DNA of 64,000 bases from Methanomicrobium sp. W14 (lineage in GTDB: Archaea; Halobacteriota; Methanomicrobia; Methanomicrobiales; Methanomicrobiaceae), in NCBI RefSeq assembly GCF_017875315.1, contig NZ_JAGGMM010000003.1, positions 310,001-374,000 on the forward strand, in the 5' to 3' direction. The notes beneath the pieces are model-generated. The model worked only from the letters and a program-made list of their open reading frames with translations, did no database searches and was not told the DNA's origin. The translations under genes and the position numbers were made by a program. Below, piece after piece: positions 33,651-43,464 of this stretch; the stretch's first letter is position 1, and each line of letters begins with the position of its first letter.

Positions 33651-34019
33651 ATGGTAAAGATCTCATCTCTTTTCAGGAAGAGCAACCAGCCTGACGAATC
33701 AGACTATATGGAACTTGATCTGGCTTCCATCGAGACCTCCAATACTTCCGGTCCGGCGTCTATGTATGTTAAAATTGCGACAATCAATGAGATTCGTGAT
33801 ACACCACGGATTAAAGACGAAGTTTACAACGGAAACATAGTGATTGTCGACATAGGACGCCTTAAAATGGACAAGATAACCTATGAACGTGTCATAAAAG
33901 ACTTAAGGGACGTTGCAGCAGACGTGAACGGTGACATTGTCGGCCTTGGTGACCAGAAATATGTCATCATAACACCCATGTCAGTAAAGGTTTCACGTGA
34001 GAAAATCGGAGGAGCCTGA
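33651..34019 (+). CDS. sepF: Archaeal SepF, FtsZ membrane anchor
   Basis: 122 residues. An N-terminal amphipathic segment (MVKISSLFRKS) for membrane attachment and a short linker precede a SepF core with SMYVKIATINEIRDTPRIKDEVYNGNIVIVDIGRLK in parts and GDIVGLGDQKYVIITP. In archaea SepF tethers FtsZ to the membrane and is essential for division in the methanogens and haloarchaea studied. It is the first gene of a three-gene run; the ZPR1 gene starts two bases after its stop. Confidence 0.92.
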   Translation: MVKISSLFRKSNQPDESDYMELDLASIETSNTSGPASMYVKIATINEIRDTPRIKDEVYNGNIVIVDIGRLKMDKITYERVIKDLRDVAADVNGDIVGLGDQKYVIITPMSVKVSREKIGGA

Positions 34020-34021
34020 AG

Positions 34022-34555
34022 TTGCGGCGTGTTTTGGTCGCACCATGCCCTGTTTGCAAAAAGGATATACAGTATATATACGAGACTGAAAGAATCCCGT
34101 ATTTTCAGGAGGTCATGATAGCAAATGCAACCTGCGACTGCGGATTTTGCTCAGTCGAGACGTTTGTCCTCGGAGACGGAGCACCAGTCAGGTATACCCT
34201 GAAAGTGGAAAAAACGGATGACCTCTCGGCCCGCGTTATAAGAAGCAGTGAGGGTACAATGGAGATCCCTGAACTGGGTATTTCGGTGACACCCGGCCCT
34301 GCGTGCGAAGCTTTCATATCAAACGTCGAGGGCGTTCTGGTGCGCTTTGACAGTGCACTTGACACCCTTCTTTTAAACGCGGACGAAGAGAACAAGAAAA
34401 AGATAGATGCTCTGAAGAAGAGAATCGCAGATGCACGCGAAGTAAAAGAGCCCTTTACCCTTATAATTCAGGACCTGGGGGGAAACAGCGGCATAGTAAG
34501 CAAAAAAACCGTAAAATCCATACCCATTGTCCCGGAGGATAAAAAAGAGGAGTGA
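34022..34555 (+). CDS. ZPR1-type zinc finger protein
   Basis: 177 residues starting at TTG, with GGAGG of the sepF 3' end ten bases upstream. CPVCKKD and CDCGFC make the ZPR1 zinc finger; the rest (RYTLKVEKTDDLSARVIRSSEGTMEIPELGI in parts, GPACEAFISNVEGVL) is the ZPR1 A/B domain. Eukaryotic Zpr1 binds and assists folding of the translation factor eEF1A, so a related chaperone role for archaeal EF1A is possible. It lies between sepF and the VLRF1-like gene. Confidence 0.9.
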   Translation: MRRVLVAPCPVCKKDIQYIYETERIPYFQEVMIANATCDCGFCSVETFVLGDGAPVRYTLKVEKTDDLSARVIRSSEGTMEIPELGISVTPGPACEAFISNVEGVLVRFDSALDTLLLNADEENKKKIDALKKRIADAREVKEPFTLIIQDLGGNSGIVSKKTVKSIPIVPEDKKEE

Positions 34556-34615
34556 TTTTTCCGGGCGGCCTGATTTCCCGGAAATTTGCGTTTTTTTAAA
34601 GGTGCTGTAAGTTAT

Positions 34616-35590
34616 ATGATAACCGGATTTTTCAAAAAAGACCTTCTCGAACAGATTGAAAATCTCAAAAAAACAGTTTCTGAACTTGAAAAGGACAACG
34701 AAAAATTAAGAAAAAGACTTGCAAAAAGAGAGGAGAAAAAAACATCCGACCCGGCAAAACTTCAGGAGACCGCAGAGGAGCTTAAGCGTGCAAAGGCCGC
34801 TATAAAATCACTTGAAGAAAAAATATCAGATACCATGGACAAAGACGGCTGTGAACAGAGCCGTCCTTGCGTTAAAAACTGGTTTCTGGACAAAAAAAAA
34901 TCAGGGGACTTAATTGACAGGATATCGTCTGTAAAATCCGGGAAAAAGAGTCTTCTTTCTGTTTATCTCCCACCGAAAGAGACGGACTTTACTGAAGACC
35001 TGCCGGATGACGAAATTCAAAGTCTTGTCAGCGGGGCAGACAAGGATACCGGTGTAATAGGATTTTTTGACACTGAATGCCCCTCAGTGTGCTCTTTTTT
35101 TGTCCTGCCACCGTTTCCCCCGGAAAAAAAGGAGACTTTAAAGGACGAAAAATTTCTGACAGAACCTTTAAGTGACATTTTTCTGAAGAGCAGGCACTGT
35201 GTCTTCGTTCTTGCCCATGCAGGGGAGTCCTGCATAGGGCTTGCAACAGAGTCAGGCCTTATAAAAAGCAGCCTTGTCAGGAGCAGCGTCAAGGAGAAAC
35301 ACTCCAAAGGCGGCTGGTCTCAGAAGAGGTTTGAACGCTTAAGAGAGGAAGACATCAGGCACCACGTCGAAAAAGCCGCAGAAAACCTTTCAGACCTCCT
35401 TGCAGAGTACAGGGATATTGCCGACGTCATAGTCGTTTCAGGAGACAAAAAGACCGGATTTGACATCCTGAAAGAAGCAGGTGTTTCTGATTTGCCGGTT
35501 ATATACAGGCAGTTTGATACAAAACCCGACAGGTATGCGGGAGAGAAACTTGCAAAAGACCTGTGGTCCGCCCGGTGGTACAGGGTCTGA
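34616..35590 (+). CDS. Vms1-like release factor (VLRF1) family protein
   Basis: 324 residues from MITGFFKKDLLEQIENLKK; AAAGGTG lies before this ATG, so the TTG at 34586 was rejected. An N-terminal coiled coil (about 5-75, Lys/Glu heptads) is followed by an eRF1-domain-2-like fold with KEKHSKGGWSQKRFERLREED: the GGxSQ loop carries the Gln proposed to hydrolyse peptidyl-tRNA in Vms1/ANKZF1. The family rescues stalled ribosomes in eukaryotic quality control. There is no ankyrin or VIM region. The coiled coil may mediate ribosome binding. Confidence 0.82.
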   Translation: MITGFFKKDLLEQIENLKKTVSELEKDNEKLRKRLAKREEKKTSDPAKLQETAEELKRAKAAIKSLEEKISDTMDKDGCEQSRPCVKNWFLDKKKSGDLIDRISSVKSGKKSLLSVYLPPKETDFTEDLPDDEIQSLVSGADKDTGVIGFFDTECPSVCSFFVLPPFPPEKKETLKDEKFLTEPLSDIFLKSRHCVFVLAHAGESCIGLATESGLIKSSLVRSSVKEKHSKGGWSQKRFERLREEDIRHHVEKAAENLSDLLAEYRDIADVIVVSGDKKTGFDILKEAGVSDLPVIYRQFDTKPDRYAGEKLAKDLWSARWYRV

Positions 35591-35688
35591 AAAGAAAACT
35601 TACAGCCCGATAGCTGAATAAAAAAGACAAAACCAAAGAATTCTGATAAAAAAATTGAAAAAAACGTTTAAAAATCAGATAATATTTT

Positions 35689-36693
35689 TCAGAAGAAAGG
35701 CTCTCCCTTAAGCCAGATACCTTCTTCTTCCCTTATTTTCCCGACAACTTTTGCGCCTGAGACCATTTTTACGACTTTTTCCGCTTCAGACTGCGGGACT
35801 ACGAAAACATATCCCATTCCCATATTGAAAGTACGGTACATCTCCTGCTCTTCAACGCACCCCTTCTCCTGCATCCACTTGAAGACAGGCTGCGGGTCAA
35901 CCGGGTGGTCTATGTCAAAACCGAACTTTCCGAGGCGCTTCAGGTTTCTCAAGCCGCTGCCTGTTATATGGCACATGCCGTGGACGCTGACCTCTGATGC
36001 AACCTTAAGGACTTCGCTGTATATCCTTGTAGGGGTCAAAAGCTCCTCACCGAGTGTCTTTCCCCACGGCATCATCATGTCATACGACCCGCAGTCCTCG
36101 ACTATCTTTCTTGCAAGGGTAAGCCCGTTTGAATGTATTCCGCTCGAAGAAACCCCGATTATGGCGTCTCCGGGTCTTATGGCGGCTCCCGTTATTATTT
36201 TGTCCTTCTTCTGAACACCAAGACATGTCCCTGCAAGGTCAAGGCCTTTAACTATGCCCTTAAGGGTCGCGGTCTCTCCACCGACAAGGTTCATGTTCGA
36301 AAGCCTTGCACCCTCGTTGAGGCCGATGCCTATCTGGCGCATCTTGTCGACCTCGACGCCTTCTGTGGCGATGTAGTCAACAAATGCAACCGGCTCTATG
36401 TTCATAACGTAAAGGTCATTTACGTTCATCGCTATGCAGTCTATACCGAGAGTAGACCAGTCATTCATTATGTCAGCGACAAGCATCTTGGTCCCGACAC
36501 CGTCAACTGCAAGAGCAAGTGCATAGTCGCCGAACTCTATCAGGCCGGCAAAATGACCGACGTCGCTGCACATCTCAAAACTCCCCCTGCGCCTGTATGA
36601 AAGCATTTTGACAAGAGCCTTTACGCCGTCAGCCTCAAGGTCTATATCGACGCCTGCACCGCGGTATGTGTGACCGTCCGCAAAACCGCTCAT
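35689..36693 (-). CDS. purM: Phosphoribosylformylglycinamidine cyclo-ligase
   Basis: 334 residues, the usual length. TYRGAGVDIDLEADGVKAL, ALAVDGVGTKMLVAD, IDCIAMNVNDLYVMN, LVGGETATLKG and GVSSSGIHSNGLTLAR are the AIR synthetase/PurM-fold ATP- and substrate-binding segments. It performs the fifth step of purine synthesis. Its ATG overlaps the stop of the aspartate kinase gene (ATGA), an unusual pairing of purine and aspartate-family synthesis. Confidence 0.95.
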   Translation of the reverse strand: MSGFADGHTYRGAGVDIDLEADGVKALVKMLSYRRRGSFEMCSDVGHFAGLIEFGDYALALAVDGVGTKMLVADIMNDWSTLGIDCIAMNVNDLYVMNIEPVAFVDYIATEGVEVDKMRQIGIGLNEGARLSNMNLVGGETATLKGIVKGLDLAGTCLGVQKKDKIITGAAIRPGDAIIGVSSSGIHSNGLTLARKIVEDCGSYDMMMPWGKTLGEELLTPTRIYSEVLKVASEVSVHGMCHITGSGLRNLKRLGKFGFDIDHPVDPQPVFKWMQEKGCVEEQEMYRTFNMGMGYVFVVPQSEAEKVVKMVSGAKVVGKIREEEGIWLKGEPFF

Positions 36694-38075
36694 TGCGAGT
36701 CCTCCGAGAGCCTGAACTCATCATGCAAAACCCTAAGAGCCTTTTTCCCGTCCTCGTGTTTCACGACGAAGGATATATTCACTTCAGACGAGCCCTGCGA
36801 GATCATCATAAGGTTCACGTTAGCTCTCCCCAGGGCCGTGAATACCCGCCCTGCAATTCCCGGTGCTCCTGCCATTCCGACACCTACCACAGCTACGGCG
36901 CTCACGTCGCGGTCAAAAGTGACCTCTCTTATATATCCGCTCTGCTGGACATGGTTCAGTGCCTTAAGAGCGCTGTTCAGGTGTTCATCGTCCACGATAA
37001 GGGAGATGTTTGACTCTGAAGAGCCCTGCGAGATCATCATTACGTTCACCTGGCTCTCCGCAAGTGCCGTAAATATGGAGCGTGCGACACCGGGTCTTCC
37101 GAACATCTGGGCGCCTGCAAGATTTATGAGAGAAACCTTGTCTATGAAGGTGATTGCCTTCACGACCCTTTCGTCGCGGTGCTCATCTGCAAGGACACAG
37201 CTCCCTTCAGCGGACGGGTTGAAAGTGTTTTTAACCCTTACAGGGATTCCCTTCTGCATCGCAGGCTCTATTGTCCGCGGGTGGAGGACTTCAGCACCAA
37301 AGTAGGAAAGCTCCATCGCTTCAAGGTATGATATTGCAGGAATAACCCTCGCGTCGTCTATGATACGCGGGTCTGAAGTCATTATGCCGTCGACGTCAGT
37401 CCATATCCACACCTCGTCCGCATCTATGGCGGCGCCGACTACGGCAGCGGAATAATCAGAGCCCGAACGCCCGAGAGTCGTGACTATCCCCTGTTCGGTG
37501 CACCCCATATATCCCATGATGACAGGGACCCCGTCCTGCATGAGGGGGACTACTCTTGACTTTATCCTGGGCTCGCTTTCGGGAAGCACATGGGCGCAGC
37601 CGTGGTTTGAATTGGTAATAATACCCGCCTCACAGCCGTTCAGTGGAACCGAGGATATACCGGCCTGCCTGAGTGCGGCACTCACAATCTGGGCTGAAAG
37701 CCTCTCCCCGAAAGAAATTATGTAGTCTTTTGAACGCGGAGTGAGCTCGCGCAGGTTGTGGACCGCAGTCAGGATATTCTTGAGATTTTCAAGCCTGATA
37801 TCAATCTCATTCATAACCGCTTCGGATTCGTCCTTTGCAACAAGATCAAGAATTTTTTTATGCTTGGTCCTTAAAGACGCTATAAAAGACTCTATCGGAG
37901 GATTATCCGGGGATTTCTCCACTTCTTCGGCGATAGCATGGAGCTGGTCTGTCACGCCTGACATTGCCGATACTACAACGGCTATTTCACTGCCTGTTTT
38001 ATAGTAGTGATCAATTATTGATACGACACGCCCTATGCACTTGTCGTCTCCGACCGACGTGCCGCCGAATTTCAT
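36690..38075 (-). CDS. lysC: Aspartate kinase
   Basis: 461 residues from MKFGGTSVGDDKCIGR, with TGAGG seven bases upstream; the TTG at 38087 was rejected. The amino-acid kinase domain has KFGGTSVG, FGERLSAQIVS, GRSGSDYSAAVVGAAIDADEVWIWTDVDGI in parts. Two ACT domains at the C-terminus each contain a motif of the form VMMISQGSSE, the allosteric effector site. It phosphorylates L-aspartate toward Lys, Thr and Met. The two ACT domains suggest feedback by Lys or Thr. Operon with purM. Confidence 0.94.
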   Translation of the reverse strand: MKFGGTSVGDDKCIGRVVSIIDHYYKTGSEIAVVVSAMSGVTDQLHAIAEEVEKSPDNPPIESFIASLRTKHKKILDLVAKDESEAVMNEIDIRLENLKNILTAVHNLRELTPRSKDYIISFGERLSAQIVSAALRQAGISSVPLNGCEAGIITNSNHGCAHVLPESEPRIKSRVVPLMQDGVPVIMGYMGCTEQGIVTTLGRSGSDYSAAVVGAAIDADEVWIWTDVDGIMTSDPRIIDDARVIPAISYLEAMELSYFGAEVLHPRTIEPAMQKGIPVRVKNTFNPSAEGSCVLADEHRDERVVKAITFIDKVSLINLAGAQMFGRPGVARSIFTALAESQVNVMMISQGSSESNISLIVDDEHLNSALKALNHVQQSGYIREVTFDRDVSAVAVVGVGMAGAPGIAGRVFTALGRANVNLMMISQGSSEVNISFVVKHEDGKKALRVLHDEFRLSEDSQ

Positions 38076-38326
38076 CAAAAACCTCAATTAAACTCACTCT
38101 GCCGGAATTTTGTATTCCTGTATTATTTTCCTATATTAATGTACCTTTTTTGGTATTAATGTAAGGCTCTGAAAAGAAAAAGAGATTTCAGCAAAATCGC
38201 CGGGACACCATCTGATTTAAGCCTGAAAATAAAAGAAGACAGTATGCCGGAATGCTTTTTGGCAAGGGTATTTTATGCTTTCAGCCATTTATTTATCTTA
38301 TTCAAAGTCCAAAACAGTTGATAACT

Positions 38327-39952
38327 ATGCTTGCGGATAACGTGAAAGAATGCCATGTACTGGTTATAGGAAGCGGAGGTGCAGGCGCACGGGCTGCAAT
38401 CGAGGCTTCAAAGTACGGGGACACCATACTTCTTTCAAGATCAATTGCAGGAAAGGGGGGATGCACCACTATGGCCGAGGGAGGATACAATGCCGTAATA
38501 AACAGTGCGGACTCCTGTTCGGTTCATAAAGAGGACACGATAAAAGGCGGAGCATACCTCAACGACCCAAAACTTGTCGACATACTTGTAAGAGAGGCGC
38601 CTGAAAGGATGGAGGACCTTGTCAGGTGGGGCGCAGTTTTTGACGTAACAGACAGCGAAATGCTTTCCCAGCGCTCGTTCGGGGGGCAGAGATTCCCACG
38701 CACATGCTTTGCGGGCGACAGGACAGGCCATGAAATAATAATGACCCTGCTTGAAAAGATTCGCTCCGGGAATATCAGGGTCATGCAGGAGATAACAGTA
38801 ACGGAGCTTTTAAAGGATGGATTAAGGGTCTGCGGCGCAACCGGGCTTAACAGGCGGGGTGAAATCGTAGTCATATGCGCAGACTCGGTTGTCCTTGCAA
38901 CAGGCGGCCTCGGCCAGATCTATGACGTCTGCACAAACTGCGCGATGGGAAACGGGCAGGGTTATGCATTCTCATACCGTGCGGGAGCGGAACTTATCGA
39001 CATGGAGATGGTACAGTTTCACCCGACGGGAGCCGTCTACCCTTACGACGCGAGAGGGAGACTTATTACCGAGGCTGTCCGCGGGGAGGGCGGAATTCTC
39101 AGGAATGCCAGAGGTGAACGCTTTATGGAGAAGTACGACCCCGAAAGGATGGAGCTTTCAACAAGAGACGTTGTCGCAAGGGCTATTGCAACCGAAATCC
39201 TTGAAGGACGCGGTACAGAAAAAGGCGGTGTCTACCTGGACGTATCGCACCTTCCCCCGGAAGTTATAGAAGAGCGTCTCCCCGTGATGCTTGAGCAGTT
39301 TTTAAACAACGGAGTCGACATCAGAAAAGAGCCCATGGAGGTCGCACCTACAGCTCACCATATGATGGGGGGACTCAGGATAACTCCTGAATGCGAAACG
39401 ACGCTGAGAGGTCTTTTCGCATGTGGGGAAGTCACAGGTGGTGTCCACGGGGCCAACCGCCTCGGCGGAAACTCACTTGCGGATACGCAGGTCTTCGGCA
39501 AGCGTGCAGGGGAATCTGCCGGAAAGACCGAAAAATTCGATATAACAATAGACAGTGAACAGGTAAAAGCCCAGAAGGAAAGAATATCCAGGTTTACAAA
39601 AGGCACTGACAGCGTATCAGAGATAAAATCCGCCCTCAGAAAGACCATGTGGGAGAATGCAGGGATATTCAGGACGAAGGAAGGGCTATTAAAAGCGCTT
39701 TCAGATATCGAACGCCTTAAGGGGATGAATCCAAAAGCCGTTTCAAAGCAGAACCTTATCGACTGCTGTATTTTAGAGGACATGCTGACAACGGCAACTC
39801 TTGTCGTTAAGGGAGCCCTCCTGCGTGAGGAATCAAGGGGCGCCCATGTAAGAAATGACATAGAGACAAAATGGACACCTGACAAATCCCCGTACGGGCA
39901 CACCTATCAGTCTCTTGAAAAGGCAGGAATCGAAAAGAAGGGAGAAAACTGA
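38327..39952 (+). CDS. tfrA: Thiol:fumarate reductase subunit A (flavoprotein)
   Basis: 541 residues from MLADNVKECHVLVIGSGGAGAR; the ORF's earlier start is upstream of the FAD fold. VLVIGSGGAGARAAIEAS binds FAD; GKGGCTTMAEGGYNA, QRSFGGQRFPRTCFAGDRTGHE and HGANRLGGNSLADTQVFGKRAG are fumarate reductase/succinate dehydrogenase signatures, with catalytic Arg and His in HMMGG. In methanogens without a membrane anchor, TfrAB reduces fumarate with CoM-SH and CoB-SH to succinate and heterodisulfide. The tfrB start is three bases past the stop. Confidence 0.92.
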   Translation: MLADNVKECHVLVIGSGGAGARAAIEASKYGDTILLSRSIAGKGGCTTMAEGGYNAVINSADSCSVHKEDTIKGGAYLNDPKLVDILVREAPERMEDLVRWGAVFDVTDSEMLSQRSFGGQRFPRTCFAGDRTGHEIIMTLLEKIRSGNIRVMQEITVTELLKDGLRVCGATGLNRRGEIVVICADSVVLATGGLGQIYDVCTNCAMGNGQGYAFSYRAGAELIDMEMVQFHPTGAVYPYDARGRLITEAVRGEGGILRNARGERFMEKYDPERMELSTRDVVARAIATEILEGRGTEKGGVYLDVSHLPPEVIEERLPVMLEQFLNNGVDIRKEPMEVAPTAHHMMGGLRITPECETTLRGLFACGEVTGGVHGANRLGGNSLADTQVFGKRAGESAGKTEKFDITIDSEQVKAQKERISRFTKGTDSVSEIKSALRKTMWENAGIFRTKEGLLKALSDIERLKGMNPKAVSKQNLIDCCILEDMLTTATLVVKGALLREESRGAHVRNDIETKWTPDKSPYGHTYQSLEKAGIEKKGEN

Positions 39953-39955
39953 ACT

Positions 39956-41449
39956 ATGGAAGACAAAAAAAAGATAACTTTTCACATATCCCGTTTTGAC
40001 ACCTGCAGGGACGAAGAGACCGGACCCAGGCTTAAGGACTACACGGTATATGTCCACGACGGCGCAAGGGTCCTTGACGTACTGATTGCTGTACGCGACG
40101 AGCTTGACCCGACTCTTTCATTCAGGTACTGCTGCGGTGCAGGCCAGTGCGGAAGCTGCGCCGTTCTCATCAACAAAAAACCGGGCCTTGCATGCATGAC
40201 CGAGGCAAAGGACGGCATGACAATCGAGCCCCTTGACCTACCGGTAATAAAGGACCTCGTCGTAGACCTCGGTGCATTTCTTAAGAATATGCCGGGCCTG
40301 GTGTCGTCCGAAAATGCGGAACTCCCCTCAAAGGAGAATATAGACAAAATAAAGCCAATCAGGGACTGCATAGAGTGCCTGTGCTGCGTATCGGTCTGCC
40401 CTGCCATGGACGTCGCGGACTTCGAAGGACCTGCCCTTATGAGACAGGAGATGAGGCTTGCCCTTGACCCGAGGGACAAAAGGGACAGAATACCCTTATG
40501 CGTCGAAGAGGAAGGCCTTTTTACCTGCACAAGCTGCCAGGCGTGCTGGAAAGCCTGCCCCAAGCACATTGAAATCCCCGGAAAGGCCATAGAGAAACTC
40601 CGTGAGCTTGCAAACAAGGAAGGCCTCACCCTGCCACGACACAAAGAAGTGGCAGAGCTTGTAAAAACTACAGGAAGAAGCGTGGAAAGGCATGAAGAGG
40701 CTCTTATGGAGATGATTCCGGAAGTTATAGAGCCTTACGGCGAGGTAAAAAAGGAGGTGGGGTTCTTCGTCGGCTGTCTCTACAACCTTAGACTTCCCAA
40801 GACAGCCCTTGACGCGATAGAAGTCCTGAAAAGAAACGGGATAAGGATAATTGTCCCGAAGGAGCAGGTCTGCTGCGGTTCTCCTCTTCTAAGGACAGGA
40901 CAGGCTTCATATGTCCCCGAACTCATGAAGAAAAACATAGAGTGCTTTGAAAAAAGGGGAATCAAAACCGTCATGACGATGTGCGCAGGGTGCGGGTCGA
41001 CACTCAAAAACAACTACGGAGGAAAACCGTTCAGGGTCGTTGACATAAACGAGCTCCTGACAGAAACCGGAATTGAAGTCCCGGAAAAACTGGATGTCAG
41101 GGTCACTTACCACGACCCGTGCCACCTTATGAGAGGACAGGACATAACTTCCCAGCCAAGGGAACTTTTGAAGATGGTTGCAGGTGAGTTCATTGAGATG
41201 CCCGCAAAGTGCTGCGGCTCAGGTGGAGGCGTAAAATCAGGACTTCCGGACGAGGCAAAAGCTCTTGGTGAGGAGCGTTCAAAAGAGATCGACAAAACCG
41301 GCTGCGACGTCGTCATAACCTCATGCCCGTTCTGCGAGACTCATATCCAGTCATGCACCGAAAAGCCGGTTAAAAACATAAATTCGCTTCTCCTTGAAGG
41401 GTACAAAAAGAAGGACGAAATGATGAATAAAAGCCTGAATAAAAAGTAA
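39956..41449 (+). CDS. tfrB: Thiol:fumarate reductase subunit B (Fe-S and CCG-domain)
   Basis: 497 residues: an N-terminal [2Fe-2S] domain (CCGAGQCGSCAV), two [4Fe-4S] motifs (CIECLCCVSVCP and CTSCQACWKACP), then two CCG repeats as in heterodisulfide reductase HdrB (VCCGSPL near 305 and KCCGSGGGVKSG near 425, with preceding single Cys positions). The fusion of an SdhB-like and an HdrB-like half is the TfrB layout: the HdrB half oxidises CoM-SH and CoB-SH, the rest passes electrons to TfrA. It is cytoplasmic. Length and order match the known family. Confidence 0.93.
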   Translation: MEDKKKITFHISRFDTCRDEETGPRLKDYTVYVHDGARVLDVLIAVRDELDPTLSFRYCCGAGQCGSCAVLINKKPGLACMTEAKDGMTIEPLDLPVIKDLVVDLGAFLKNMPGLVSSENAELPSKENIDKIKPIRDCIECLCCVSVCPAMDVADFEGPALMRQEMRLALDPRDKRDRIPLCVEEEGLFTCTSCQACWKACPKHIEIPGKAIEKLRELANKEGLTLPRHKEVAELVKTTGRSVERHEEALMEMIPEVIEPYGEVKKEVGFFVGCLYNLRLPKTALDAIEVLKRNGIRIIVPKEQVCCGSPLLRTGQASYVPELMKKNIECFEKRGIKTVMTMCAGCGSTLKNNYGGKPFRVVDINELLTETGIEVPEKLDVRVTYHDPCHLMRGQDITSQPRELLKMVAGEFIEMPAKCCGSGGGVKSGLPDEAKALGEERSKEIDKTGCDVVITSCPFCETHIQSCTEKPVKNINSLLLEGYKKKDEMMNKSLNKK

Positions 41450-41465
41450 AAATAACTATTTTTGT

Positions 41466-41957
41466 ATGAAGAAAAGATCTGTATCCCTGGTTTTTGCGGT
41501 CTTCTTTGTCCTTGCAACAGTTTTTCTTCTGGCGGGCTGCACAGAGACAGGAGACAAACATTCAGGAAACGCTCAGGCGCAAAACTTTACAGTCGCATCA
41601 GGGCATACGTGCTGGTCTCCTGAAATGTCATCCCGAATCGGAATAGACTTCACTCCGGAATTAACGGGAAATACAGAAACCATATACCACTGGACCATTA
41701 AAGATACGGAACAGAAAAATATGACCGGGTTTTTCCTTTGGGACAACTCAACAGGCTACAAAGTAACGTACCTGGGGGATGATGCATGGACCTGCGGCGA
41801 CAGGACGGTCTGGTGGTCATGCAGAAACCTTAATTCAGATACTCTCCCAGATAAGTTTACCCTGAAAGTTTGTGCCATAGATAAAATCAGAAATGAAACT
41901 GTGGCTGAAACCAGAATAAACATTACAAGAAATAACATGACTTTCTGCCTGGAATAA
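41466..41957 (+). CDS. Small predicted lipoprotein
   Basis: 163 residues. A signal peptide ends in a lipobox LLAGC (Cys25). The mature part has a SGHTCWSPEMSS segment, two Trp-rich strands (YHWTIKDTEQKN, TVWWSCRN) and ends in NITRNNMTFCLE, suggesting a compact beta fold with paired cysteines. I do not recognise the family. It starts 16 bases after tfrB but on its own ribosome-site context; a shared transcript is possible, a shared function unlikely. Confidence 0.75.
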   Translation: MKKRSVSLVFAVFFVLATVFLLAGCTETGDKHSGNAQAQNFTVASGHTCWSPEMSSRIGIDFTPELTGNTETIYHWTIKDTEQKNMTGFFLWDNSTGYKVTYLGDDAWTCGDRTVWWSCRNLNSDTLPDKFTLKVCAIDKIRNETVAETRINITRNNMTFCLE

Positions 41958-42150
41958 CGGTTTTAAAACTAAAAACAAAAGATCAGAACTCTAAACTTTT
42001 TTGTATTTTAAACATCAAATACCCAAAATTCATTCCAAAATTATATAGACCCACTTATCCAAAGCAAAAAAAGGATTATGATTTTCAGGCACGCCTTATG
42101 TGCACACGTGTTTAAAATGACTAAACAAAAAAGGCGGGGGTTTGATTTTT

Positions 42151-43350
42151 ATGCAGTACAGGAAAGTTTTAAAAAACGGGGATGAGCTGTCAGCACTGGG
42201 ATTCGGTGCGATGAGACTTCCGGTGACAAAAGGAGGACAGATAGATGAAAAAAAGGCGACCGCACTTGTAAGATACGCAATAGACAACGGCATTAACTAT
42301 ATAGATACGGCTTATCCCTATCACGGAGGCGAAAGCGAAAGTTTTCTCGGGCGTGCACTAAAGGAAGGCTACAGGGAGAAAATAAAGCTTGCAACAAAGC
42401 TTCCGGCATGGGAGGTAAGAACTTACGAAGACTTCGACAAATACCTCAACAGACAGCTTGAAAAGCTTCAGACCGACCATATAGACTACTATCTGCTGCA
42501 CTCCCTCAACGAAAACACCTGGAAAAACGTGAAAAATCTTGGTGTTCTCGATTTTCTTAACAAGGCTAAAAATGACGGAAGAATCGTAAACGCAGGGTTT
42601 TCATTTCATTCCGACAGGAAGACCTTCAAAGAGATTGTCGATTCTTACGGCTGGGAGTTCTGCCTTATCCAGTACAATTTCATAGACGAAGAAAACCAGG
42701 CCGGAACAGAAGGCCTCAGGTACGCTACATCCAAGGGTCTTGCCGTCATGGTTATGGAGCCTTTAAGGGGCGGAACTCTTGCGGAAAAGCTTCCCCGCGA
42801 AATAGAAAAAATATATTCAGAGTCAGGTGACGTTAAAACACCTGCCCAACGGGCGCTCAGGTGGATATGGAACCACCCGGAAGTTACTGTCGTCCTTTCG
42901 GGAATGAACACGCAAATCCAGGTCGAAGAAAACATAAAAACCGCCGAACAGGCGACTCCGGGCTCAATGACGGGTGCTGAACTTAAGACAATGGAAAAGG
43001 CAGCGGAAGTATACAGAAAACTCCTTAAAGTCCCCTGTACAGGGTGCAGCTACTGTATGCCCTGTCCTTTCGGTGTAAATATCCCCATGTGCTTCTACTT
43101 TTACAACCAGTATTACATGTCAGGAAAAAAACTGATTACAAGAGGGACCTACATTGGACAGATGATGGGTATTATGGGAGAGCCTTCAAACGCATCACTT
43201 TGCAGGAACTGCGGGAAGTGCCTGAAATCATGCCCGCAGCACATAAAAATCCCTGAAGAGCTCAAAAAAACATCGAAGACACTTGAAGGACTCAGGACAA
43301 AGCTTATGAAACCTCTTGTAAAAAGGTTTCTGAAAGCGAAAGATGACTGA
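42151..43350 (+). CDS. Aldo/keto reductase with C-terminal [4Fe-4S] domain
   Basis: 399 residues from MQYRKVLKNGDELSALGFGAMRLP. The TIM barrel carries INYIDTAYPYHGGESE (catalytic Asp/Tyr), a Lys in LATKLP and DYYLLHSLNE (catalytic His). The tail adds CTGCSYCMPCPFGVNIP and CRNCGKCLKSCPQHIKIP, two Cys sets for [4Fe-4S] clusters. This form is widespread in anaerobes; the substrate is unknown, and electrons are probably exchanged with ferredoxin or NADPH. It is encoded alone. Confidence 0.92.
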   Translation: MQYRKVLKNGDELSALGFGAMRLPVTKGGQIDEKKATALVRYAIDNGINYIDTAYPYHGGESESFLGRALKEGYREKIKLATKLPAWEVRTYEDFDKYLNRQLEKLQTDHIDYYLLHSLNENTWKNVKNLGVLDFLNKAKNDGRIVNAGFSFHSDRKTFKEIVDSYGWEFCLIQYNFIDEENQAGTEGLRYATSKGLAVMVMEPLRGGTLAEKLPREIEKIYSESGDVKTPAQRALRWIWNHPEVTVVLSGMNTQIQVEENIKTAEQATPGSMTGAELKTMEKAAEVYRKLLKVPCTGCSYCMPCPFGVNIPMCFYFYNQYYMSGKKLITRGTYIGQMMGIMGEPSNASLCRNCGKCLKSCPQHIKIPEELKKTSKTLEGLRTKLMKPLVKRFLKAKDD

Positions 43351-43464
43351 AGACAAAAAGATAATACTTTGAATATATAACATGATGAACATTGTAGATA
43401 TATAAAATAAAAAATATTATCCTAACTGTACCGAGGTATATTTTTTCCTAAAGAAAACAAAAAA

